Origin: Perkinsus chesapeaki
Taxonomy: Eukaryota; Perkinsozoa; Perkinsida; Perkinsidae
Length of the DNA stretch: 36,370 bases
Direction of reading: 5' to 3'
Assembly: GCA_013115145.1 (NCBI GenBank)
Contig: JAAPAO010000362.1
Coordinates: 1 to 36,370 of the forward strand
Positions 1-8,154 of the stretch are shown here, one piece after another (positions within the stretch are counted from its first letter, which is position 1; every line of letters starts with the position of its first letter). A program made the position numbers and the translations under genes. Under the pieces are notes generated by a model. The model was given only the letters and a program-made list of their open reading frames with translations. It was not told the origin of the DNA and searched no databases.

Positions 1-121
1 CAACCATCCTAACATAATGCCAGGTTCTTGTGTTGATGAAACTACTATTACGTCTCGGGATGACTTGCTACACATAACTCAAGATACTAGTTACTTGTTC
101 ATTATAAGTCATTGAACTGAT

Positions 122-991
122 ATGGCTGCTTCTTCGAAGCCTACTGGCAAGCGAGCTATCTGGACTGCCGAGGAGGTCGATCTTCTGGGATCCCTTGTGG
201 TGGACGGCGACCAGAATAGACGCCAAGTTATCTTGAGCAAAGGCTTGCAAGGCGATGATCGCAAAAAGAAGAAAGCCGCCTGGGACTCTGTCGCTGATGA
301 ATTCAATATGAGGGCATCTGTTCTCGACGTTGGCTACAGCGGCTGGATGCGCAGTGCCGAGCAAATAAAACAGCGCTGGCATAAGGGGAGGTCTGAAGCC
401 AAAAATCAGAATGCTGTTGCGAAGGCTAGTGTGGTATCAACCGGTGGAGGCAAGATAGGTGTTGACAAGCATCTGCAAAACTACTTACAAGGGTTATCTG
501 AAGAGGAGCTTGAAGGCTGCAATGACGAAGAATATGGGTCCGTTAATTTGGAGGAGGTCTAAATCATTGAGGAGATGACACGCTTGGCAGGGTCAACCTC
601 TAGTACCTCTAAAGATCCCGAAGGAAGCGGTATTCAACTTACAAGCACAGTCGATGATGAGCCCCCCGCGCTACTACCAATTGCTGCTCCTTCGGCTTCT
701 GCAAGTACAGCCCCACAATCGGTGAGTGCTATCGTTGCGAAATCGGGCAATGGCGAGTTTTCTTTGAAAAGAAGACGTCCCACTTCTGACATACGACAGA
801 AGGGTTGTACTTCTACACCTAAGAGGAAAAAACAGGGCGTCTCTAAGGACATTGAAGATACCCTGCTGGAAGAAGAGTTGAAGGTCACTAAACTGTGGAA
901 ACGTGTTTTGAGAATTAAGCTAGAGATGTACAGGAAAACTTTGTCTGAGCTGGGGCTTGATGAGCCCGGATCAGAGGATGATAGCTCGTAG
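122..991 (+). pseudogene. Myb/SANT-like accessory protein of the Harbinger element, in-frame stop
   Basis: Two open stretches (122-562 and 575-991) share one frame and are separated by a single TAA at 560-562, after which the frame continues without another stop. The first part has a trihelix/Myb-like pattern: WTAEEVDLL near residue 15, AWDSVADEF near residue 58, and RSAEQIKQRWHK near residue 79, with conserved tryptophans and a basic third helix. The second part has a Ser/Pro-rich linker, a basic patch (KRRRPTSDIR, PKRKKQ) that could be a nuclear signal, and a charged C-terminal helix ending in an acidic tail. This is the layout of Harbinger Myb-like partners. It most likely became a pseudogene by a point change to TAA. 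Readthrough is possible but nothing seen supports it. Confidence 0.7.
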
Positions 992-1010
992 CGTATTATG
1001 TGATCGGTGT

Positions 1011-1381
1011 TCAAGTTTCACTCTTGCTCTGGTTGGTAAATTACTTTCTTTATAAATAATGAATAGAGATAAGTGTAATCTGTGGAATACAGTATGTTCA
1101 ACATACTATGTTGTCAATGGCCGCGGCTATGTAATTGCTATTACCCTGTGTACTGTAGTTCGTGCAATAGTAGTGTGATAGACTATCATCTTTTTCTTTC
1201 TAGCATGTTTCGAGTCACCTCAGTTGCGTAAATTAACCCATAAAGTCAAGGCGGATTCATAAAGTCTAATAATTGACAGTAACACGCCGTGTTAAACACG
1301 GTCATCGCATAGCACTACTGAGTTGTAACATTACTGAGCACTCAACAAGTTGACAGTTGCTTTTCTGGAGCTTCCCAACGC
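1011..1381. other. non-coding spacer inside the transposon
   Basis: This 371-bp stretch lies between the Myb-like gene and the transposase. It has stop codons in all frames. A small palindrome (CCGTGTTAAACACGG, near 1288-1302) is the only structure I see. It may hold the transposase promoter, but I recognise no motif. Confidence 0.4.
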
Positions 1382-2616
1382 ATGCCCCATATAATCCGTC
1401 GCGTAATTCGCCGTCGCCGTGAGAATCGCGAACAACAAAATCGAGGACCTTACCGTCTCTGGATGGACCCCAAATGTCTGACAGACCCTGCCTTTCTGGC
1501 TCAGTTTAGGCTCGCGCCACTGGCAGTCGAAAGCCTGTTGGTCGAGATAGGGCACAGAATAAGCTACGCACTGACTCCAGCAAACAAACAAACCCAACAA
1601 GGCCGCCCCTTGCCGTTGCATGTAGTAGTATGCGTTGCACTAAAGTTCCTGGGTCATAACACGGTATATCGAGATCTATCCATACAGTTTGGAGTGAGCC
1701 TCGGCGTGGTGCAGCGGTGCATTGATGCGTTCATTTTCGCCATACTCACTTGTTGTACGCCCCAAGAGATCACGTTTCCACCTCCGAACGTTGATGATGT
1801 GATGAGGGACTTCAAAGAGAAGCGTGGAATACCCTACGTTATCGGGTCGATAGACGGTTGTCACGTGAGGCTCGCGGGCAAGCCCGTCCGCAATCCGGCG
1901 GTGTATTACTGCAGGAAGAACTTTTACTCTCTTAACTGTCTCTTCATTGTAAGTCCTGATCTGACTATTTCTCATTGTGTTTCGAAATATGGCGGCGGTA
2001 GCCACGACTCATATATTTTGAAGCGGTCTCCGTTATGGCCGGCTTTGTCGAGAGTAGACGCGTTACTTCCAACACATCCTGAGCTCGTCTTGTTGGTGAT
2101 GCAGGGTTCCCCTTGCTACCAAACTTGTTAACACCGTTCCCGCATGTACAGAGACAGAATGACGCACTGGTTAATACGTACAACTTTCATCATTCTTCCA
2201 CTCGTTTTGTCTGTGAAAGAGCGTTCGGTGTGCTCAAGAGCCGTTGGAGAAGTGTCCACTCGGGGTTGAGGGTCGAGCCGGATCAGGCAGCTAGAATAGT
2301 CGCTGTAGTGGTGACGTTGCATAATATGTGTAGGAGGCGCGGCTGGCGGTCTTTTGAAGCTGACGATTATGTAGACCCAGAGGTCCTACGAGCGATCCGC
2401 AGGGAAAATGAGGTCGACGATGACCAAAGAGATGTCGATGCAGAACCAGTGGGCTTGCGAGATATTGTCGAACGAGACGTCCTTAGGGATGAACCTCGAG
2501 AGTTGCAGAATGCGGGGAACCCATTGGGATTCCGCCAGCTGGCCCGGGCTCGACGGGACCGACTTGCCAATTGGCTGGCCTTTGTCCGGCAGGCCCAGAT
2601 GGGAGTAATAAATTGA
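1382..2616 (+). pseudogene. PIF/Harbinger (HARBI1-like) transposase, frameshifted
   Basis: The transposase is split over two frames: 1382-2131, and a second segment ending at 2616. The first carries the N-terminal helix-turn-helix-like region (FLGHNTVYRDLSIQFGVS) and two catalytic aspartates, D158 in IGSIDGCHV and D209 in GGGSHDSYI. The second carries the family's GDAGFPLLPN motif and the catalytic glutamate in CERAFGVLKSRW, followed by LHNMC. These are the DDE motifs of the DDE_Tnp_4/HARBI1 family in the right order. The frame changes between about 2081 and 2094, just before the GDAGFP motif, so a one-base insertion or deletion there would explain it. Combined length (about 410 aa) is normal for the family. 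The triad itself is intact. No GT-AG intron removes the frameshift. Confidence 0.85.
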
Positions 2617-3979
2617 TGAGTAGCTCTTTGTCATTACTAGCAGCAGCTTATAAGTAGCCTATTAGCGAAGATTCTTGGTCAATGAGCGAATAATGTCATA
2701 ATAAGTTAACATAAGTAGAAACCTGCTAGGAGTTGTGTTGTAGAACTATCCGTTTAGCCAATGATAGTTGGGGGAGACACGTGCCGTCACGCGCCACAAA
2801 ATGTTCGGAAGGGATTTTTGTCATTCTGAAATATTGCATTCTGGAATGAGTTTCAGAATCAATTTTGAAATTCTCTGAACATGTTCAGAATGCATTCCGA
2901 AACTAATTCTGGAATTAATTCTGGAATCAGTTCTCTGAACGCGTTTTTCGCGAAACTCATTCTGGAATCAATTCTGAATTTCAGAATTCGTTTACTGAAC
3001 AGCCCGTTGGTTCTTCGCAAGACCCTAGTATCAGCAGCCTGCTGACATCTGAGCAAGGTGTGGTCTAAGCACACAGCTCACTTACGACTTTGAGCCGACA
3101 ATCTATACACGCCAAATCTTTCTGGCGACACTTTCTACCATCTGTCGTCTCCGCCCTAAGAGTACAACGTTGCTGTGACGACCAACGATACCAAAAAATA
3201 TAAAAAGTAGTGCTTATAACGGATGGACCAGCTGTATTAGAATTGGATATGCAATAAGGTATGTTGCTGGTGTGAATAACTCAACCAAAGGGATGCACGG
3301 AGAGTGGTCATGAACGAAGAATGATTCTAATAAAAGCGGCGGTGGTCTCCAACTCACCATTCTAACTTCAGAGCACAACGGCGCTCAGAAGGAGGTGATA
3401 GTACATATATAAATATAACTATACGAGATTATACGGCCTGCCGACACTTCGTCGGTGGAAGCCCTGTCGCCTCGTGGACGAAAAGCTATAAGAGAGTATG
3501 TTCGGTACAACGTAACTGCCGCGTCACAATGCAACAAAAGCAAGATAACATGGGGTTCCAATCGCCAGAGGATATGAACAAGGGAAAGTAACCAAGAGCA
3601 GCTGGCACGGTTCTGCTAAAGAACTGTTTCTCGGTGAAGAAAACTACTATACTCTGGCTCATGTATCAGATTTGAACCATAGCATAAGATAGATGATGAT
3701 GATTTATAAGACACCATGTGACATGATCACGCAAGAAGATTCATCCATCCTATACTATGATCCTTGCGCGAAACGAAGATAGAGTTACACGGACGAATCT
3801 CAGTCGCTGAATGCACTGGATGTCAGTGAGCCTTTCGGCTTGCCCTCGTGCTGGGCAAAACTCAACACGTTAGTATTCCTGGACCACGACGGTGAGCATG
3901 CTGATCATCCCTGCACAGCTTGAAGCCTCTCCTCTATCTCCCTGAGCCATAGGAGTCTAGCGAGACCAGAGAATTCACC
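2617..3979. other. intergenic region, no gene recognised
   Basis: About 1.36 kb between the transposase and the convergent CFAP119-like gene. It contains the palindromic repeat block at 2821-3000 and an AT-rich stretch near 3395-3415. No convincing coding region, tRNA or other RNA gene was seen on either strand. Confidence 0.5.
2821..3000. repeat. imperfect ~60-bp tandem repeat rich in palindromes
   Basis: TTCTCTGAAC occurs at 2871-2880 and 2931-2940, and the variant TTTACTGAAC at 2991-3000, giving an exact 60-bp spacing. Within each unit the motifs ATTCTGGAAT, ATTCTGAA and TTCAGAAT recur on both strands. Perfect palindromes include CTGAACATGTTCAG at 2875-2888 and a 7-bp stem with one central base at 2972-2986. 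Units are strongly diverged except for these cores. It could be subterminal DNA of the adjacent Harbinger element or an unrelated satellite. Confidence 0.6.
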
Positions 3980-5202
3980 TCACTTCTCCCGATCAGCTAG
4001 TTTCGCCTCAATAGCGGCTGCCAACTCGGCCAGCTTTTCATGGACGGCAACGGCAGTAGCTGAAACATGGTAATCCAGGACATCGTCCAATCAGCGACTA
4101 ACCCTCATCCATGCCACTTTCCATGAGCTCCTGGACTTCCGTGATTCGGAAACTCTTCTCTGCTTCACCGTCCACCGGTGAGGAGGAGGACTCATTCTCT
4201 GGACGGTTCTCCGTATCGTCCACCTGCGCTGCACTGACTGAGCGTTCTACCCTCCGTTGCATCGTTTCCAACGACATTTCCGCTCGTTCTGAAGGGCACT
4301 CATTGGCCGCGAAAGCAAGCCGACCCTCACCAGAGACCTCGATGGCTTCGTCTAATGGTGGAGGTCCTTCGGGCTCCTGTATTGGTAGGGAGATCTGACA
4401 ATTCCGAAAACTGGGCGTAGCTATCAGCTGAGCTCTGCCACCTCAATTCTTTCGATTTCTCTCGGCCAAATGAGAGTGTACATGTAGAGGTTGAAATGCG
4501 CGAAGAACGACATGTCGAGATAATCGGCCAAAAGGCGCATCTCCGCTGTGGAGAACACGGGGTGCCTGATCTTTGGATCAGCACTGCTGTTAAGAGACAG
4601 CTACTCGACGGTATACAGCAATGCAAGCTCTCTGAACTTATCCACGACAGCAGCTTTGTCAAGACTGCGCACGACCTGCCCTGACGAATTGGTTCCCAGC
4701 CCGGATCGAATCTGGCGTCAGTGGATAATATCTTGACGCTACTACCGCTGCCTCACTGTATCGAGGAGCATTTTAACTATCATGTGGGCGACTGCTGTTT
4801 GGCGGGCATTCAAGCACAGCCCATCACTTCTTTGATCACTGCAGCGTTCGATAAGAGTTAGGTAACTAGCTGGGCATATGAACTGAGCGACGTGACCATG
4901 ATAGTAATACAGCTGCATCTCGATTTCCTTCCTAAACTCGTCACTCGCCTCAACTACCATCTTCGACTCTAATAACCCCATTCGAGTTGCCTCCGATGCC
5001 TCCCAGATAGCCACGATGTCATCCTCTACAAGAATTAGGCTATGCCCCGTCTCCAAAGACCTGGCAGTTTTTGCTCTCTGCGACGGCGTTTGACGGTTCA
5101 CTTAGGATCAGCAGGTTCCGCTTCCTCTACCGGGCTCTCTTCTGGCTTCTCCTCCTCCGGTGGTGGTTCTACCTTAGGCTGCTGCTTTGGCTTTGGCCCC
5201 AT
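3980..5202 (-). CDS. CFAP119: CFAP119 (CCDC189)-like cilia/flagella-associated protein, multi-exon
   Basis: Begins MGPKPKQQPKVEPPPEEEK with a charged, Pro/Glu-rich leader. Splicing a 42-nt intron restores the frame into an exon with VEDDIVAIWEASEATR and then a YYYH segment. Later exons carry FRELALL and, after another short intron, PVFSTAEMRLLADYL followed by SFFAHFNLYMYTLIWP. The order (YYYH helix, helical spacer, basic-Pro-x-Phe-S motif, then FxHFxLYxY) matches the CFAP119/CCDC189 family of axonemal proteins. The gene ends with a Glu-rich tail and a final helix (HEKLAELAAAIEAKLADREK) before TGA. One intron appears only about 30 nt long (near 4590-4620). Assignment rests on remembered family patterns, so the name is moderately secure. 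A flagellated life stage is implied. Confidence 0.6.
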
Positions 5203-5515
5203 TGCAATAAATCAGGTGACTTCTCAGTGACTTCAACTCAAGAAAGCGAATGATTTCTCTATAGGGAAAATAAATCGCCTCAAGCTCCGGCAAAGGCAAC
5301 CTTCTGCCCGAAGACAGGAATTGCCCGACCTCGGCTGTGATGGCGGCGGTACTGACTGCTGAGTTGTTGTTATTATATTACACATGACCATGAGCTGCTC
5401 ACAGGTATAACTTCAATAATAAGAATAATAAGAATACAATTGATATCCGACAACGATAGCATCATCATCATCATCATCGCCAGCAGCTCTCCCTCCTCTT
5501 CCTTCTACCGACTTC
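5203..5515. other. intergenic region with ATC microsatellite
   Basis: 313 bp between two minus-strand genes. It holds (ATC)6 at 5461-5478 and an AATAAT-rich tract near 5415-5435. It would contain the 3' UTR of the upstream gene and the promoter of the CFAP119-like gene. If an earlier 3' splice site is used, the upstream gene could instead run on to 5413. Confidence 0.4.
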
Positions 5516-6874
5516 CTACTCAACTGCAATGAAGTGAATGATGCCTCCATCCAAGCGAAACTGTCTAGGATGCTCCTGAACTCCGCCACTACCTAAGTAA
5601 TGGGCATCATACACTTACCTGGATAAGCTCCTGAAGCATACGCTCCATATCCTCAACCTCCGCGTACTGCGCAGATCGAGTTCGCAGATTTCTGCCGGCT
5701 ATTCTCAAAGGCATTCTGAGATTTTCGAATGAGGGATCAAATCCTCCCTTCCTTCTTCCCCTACTGGTACTGGTCCATCTCCAGGAATAGTGCCTCCAAA
5801 TCGGCCACCAAAGACTCTTTAAGAGACATCGAGTGACCTTCACCAGCCGAAGTAGTAGGAGTGCTGCTACCAGAGCCTCCCTAAACCACGCCCATGGCGA
5901 CTCGAAAGGCAGTAGCAAGTGCCGCACCTCCAGCTCCTCGGGCACTGTAGTAGAGCGAGCAGACGAGCGCTCGGTATTGACTGCAGACGAACTCTCGGTT
6001 ATTCGAGGCATCCTCGGTAATCGACTCTGCAATGCCAGTTACCACTCTCTCCCCAACTCTACACTTACCCCCGGACTTATCAGATCTTCATCAGAATCTT
6101 CCTCATCAGAGTAGAGAAAAGTTAGCCTCGGCAGCTCCACCAAGGCTGGATAAACCACCGGGTGCTCATCATCATCCTGCTGCTGCTCTTGTTGGACTTC
6201 ACCCTCCTCCATCATTAGTTGGAACTCCGTGAAAAGCCTCCGCGGTTGGATACCATCACAGGGCATCGGACGGCATCGGCTCCTATACTTATCAATCTTA
6301 GGCGGGGAAGGGCTCCTCGAGCGCCTACTAGATCCAGGCTGACCAAGGAACACTTCACACTCAGCCAATCCACAACCTGACCCAACCCACCTTCCGCTGC
6401 GGCGTAACAGGAGCTGCTGTCTCCTCCTCCTCGACGAATCGTGCGCTGGGTACATAGAGCGAGTGGCTCCCAGTAGGTGTCATCGCTGCTGCTTGCAGCT
6501 TGGGCAAAGGCGACAGTGCTTCACTCAGCGGCGGCAACAACCTCTTAGACAGGAACTCTGGCGTCTGCTGCATCGGTCCGATGCTGCTTGCGGTGGAATC
6601 TTCCCGGAAGAGCTGAAAGCCGCCCATCACTACAACACGGTGGGGCGGCGGCTGGCAGACCTACCCTAACGGATCTAGGGTCCCCTCGCAGAACAGAGTC
6701 CCCCATGAACCTGCTAGTAGCAGCCGTCGAGGGTGTAGCTGCTGCTGCTCCGGTAAGTGTCGTATTCTTGAAGTCGATATCGAGTATCCCTTCCTCTGTA
6801 GCCGCCAGTGGCCTCTTCTTGTTGGGTTGAGGTGGAGTTGACAGGCCAATATGATGGCCCTGAACAACCGCCAT
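5516..6874 (-). CDS. hypothetical Ser/Pro-rich protein with acidic and helical C-terminal part
   Basis: Not recognised. Chained exons read in frame from ATG at 6874 (MAVVQGHHIGLSTPP) through an Ala/Thr-rich part, a segment LFREDSTASSIGPMQQTPEF, an RS/SP patch (SSRRSRSPSPPKIDKYR), a Gln/Asp run followed by YPALVELPRLTFLYSDEEDS, and a helical end including EVEDMERMLQELIQ. Introns are short and GT-AG; the last, about 41 nt, leads to a terminal exon ending IIHFIAVE and TAG at 5518-5516. SP dipeptides and acidic clusters suggest a phosphorylated regulatory or structural protein. No catalytic motif or membrane segment is visible. The start is uncertain because an upstream exon may exist before 6874. 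Confidence 0.45.
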
Positions 6875-7025
6875 CCAACCCGAATCCAGAACCAAGTCTA
6901 CCGGTACTGCGACTGCTTTAAGGAGATCCCCTTTTCCTCCAGCCTCCGCATGATGCTCTTGCTCAGAAGGTGCGTTGTGGTGAGTATACATGTCACAGTA
7001 AGCGACTAATAATCGAAAGGTCCCC

Positions 7026-7047
7026 GGTTCGAATCCCCCCTCCGACA
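7026..7047 (+). pseudogene. tRNA 3'-end-like fragment
   Basis: GGTTCGAATCC, a T-loop/B-box signature, is followed by a C-rich strand and CTCCGACA, which resembles a 3' acceptor strand. The matching 5' acceptor strand, D-arm and a paired T-stem are absent, so it is a fragment rather than a gene. Read antisense it gives the spurious peptide GGFEPGT typical of tRNA antisense. It lies between two minus-strand genes. Confidence 0.4.
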
Positions 7048-7171
7048 TTTTAACCACTTAAATTCAAGAACAACTAAATCTACTTTAGTAACTAATGTGA
7101 TGTGACAAAACCGTTACAAATGATGTACATGACTCCATTTTCCATACATAGGAAACACCCTTTCTTCACCA

Positions 7172-7929
7172 TCACAGAACGCGGTAATAGGCGAGTGGTT
7201 TTCCCCCGCCGCCACTGTCACCATCATCTCCAGCGTCGGTAGTGTTGGTTGGATACTGCATCAGTGACTTGGACATTTCATTATTTCGGCCATCTCCTCG
7301 ACCACGGCCACGACGGCGCACATCTGATCTATAAATTCGGACGCAGAATAGGGCAGCTATGAAAGCCATACAGAGGAGGATAACAGCATATAAGTTCTTC
7401 ATCTGAAGGAGATGATAGGTTTTCTGACACCTCTAGCTGCTTGGCCGCCTCACATTAGATTCAGTATCGGAGTCCATTGAATTAGGCAAGGAAGCAAATG
7501 ATAACGATTGTGATGCTGCTGCTGGTGCTGAGTTATTTGGTATCTATGACCCGTGGTCAGCAACAGTAGTTTCAGAAGAGCGACGTACTACCACACTGGA
7601 AGCCGCCTCATGGAATACGTGTGCCAAACGATCGACTGATGATTTCTCAAACTCCTTTACGTCGCCGCCCAACACTGATGGGTCCTGGTGGATACTTTCC
7701 TGATGGACGAAGAATTGTACCCAAGCACCAGCGCGGTGGACTCGGATAAACGCAATCGGACGTTCGCTTTGACCACTCGGCCAACCTCTGTGTGCAAATA
7801 TGCCCCATTTACGACGAATATGGCAAATGGCAACGATATCCAACCAATCAGTCTTACCTTATCAACAGCCGCGCCACCGACGATCAGCACGGAACAGATG
7901 ATGACCGTCAACAAAGCTGTAATGGTCAT
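7172..7929 (-). CDS. putative single-pass membrane protein with signal peptide, multi-exon
   Basis: Not recognised. ATG at 7929 opens with MTITALLTVIICSVLIVGGA, a signal-peptide-like hydrophobic leader ending before AVDK. After a GT-AG intron a Cys/Pro-containing ectodomain-like exon follows (CVYPSPPRWCLG, GKYPPGPIS). The downstream exon includes MKNLYAVILLCMAFIAALF, a clear membrane helix, then a basic Arg/Gly-rich segment (RRRGRGRGDGR) and a Gly-rich tail ending YYRVL and a stop at 7172. This gives the topology of a type I membrane protein with a cytosolic basic tail. Exon joins between about 7480 and 7660 are uncertain, and it could be two small genes. It follows NOG2 on the same strand with a gap of about 225 bp. 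Confidence 0.4.
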
Positions 7930-8154
7930 TACGACGACAAAAATACTCAATAGGTGTATTACTTTAATTATATATAATAACGCAATAGTAAGGGCCCTTA
8001 CAAGAAGAAACAAGCGTATAGAAGTAACAATATCCTTTGATGTTGAGGAATTGTAAGGCTCCTCAAGATTTCAAGTGACGTATTTAACAGTGAACCCTCT
8101 TGATCTCTTAATGGGCGGTAATAATAACGTACGTTGAGCTCCAATGGCGATGCT

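Larger units (their letters stand above)
122..2616 (+). mobile_element. PIF/Harbinger-type DNA transposon, degenerate
   Basis: Two genes in the same orientation form the standard coding pair of a PIF/Harbinger element: a Myb/SANT-like DNA-binding protein (122-991) and a DDE transposase (1382-2616). In this family the Myb-like partner helps nuclear import and end recognition, and the transposase cuts DNA. Each gene here has one lesion, an in-frame TAA in the first and a frameshift in the second, so this copy is probably not autonomous. I could not find terminal inverted repeats or a 3-bp target duplication. The left end may lie before the window, and the right end may fall between 2640 and 3000. 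The span given covers only the coding core. Confidence 0.8.

Noticed and set aside
560-562. In-frame TAA in the Myb-like gene as evidence of stop-codon reassignment
   Set aside because: Other genes here (ASNS, SRP72, RPN1, LSM7) end cleanly at TAA, TAG or TGA at family-consistent positions, so stops are read as stops. A pseudogene lesion is simpler.
4590-4620. An 18-nt intron in the CFAP119-like gene
   Set aside because: A 30-nt GT-AG intron starting at an upstream GT also restores the frame and is closer to sizes seen in ASNS.
6545-7057. Long minus-strand open frame starting MVKMSEGGFEPGT
   Set aside because: Its first residues are the antisense of a tRNA T-arm, a classic spurious translation. 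Only the part after 6874 is used in the gene model.
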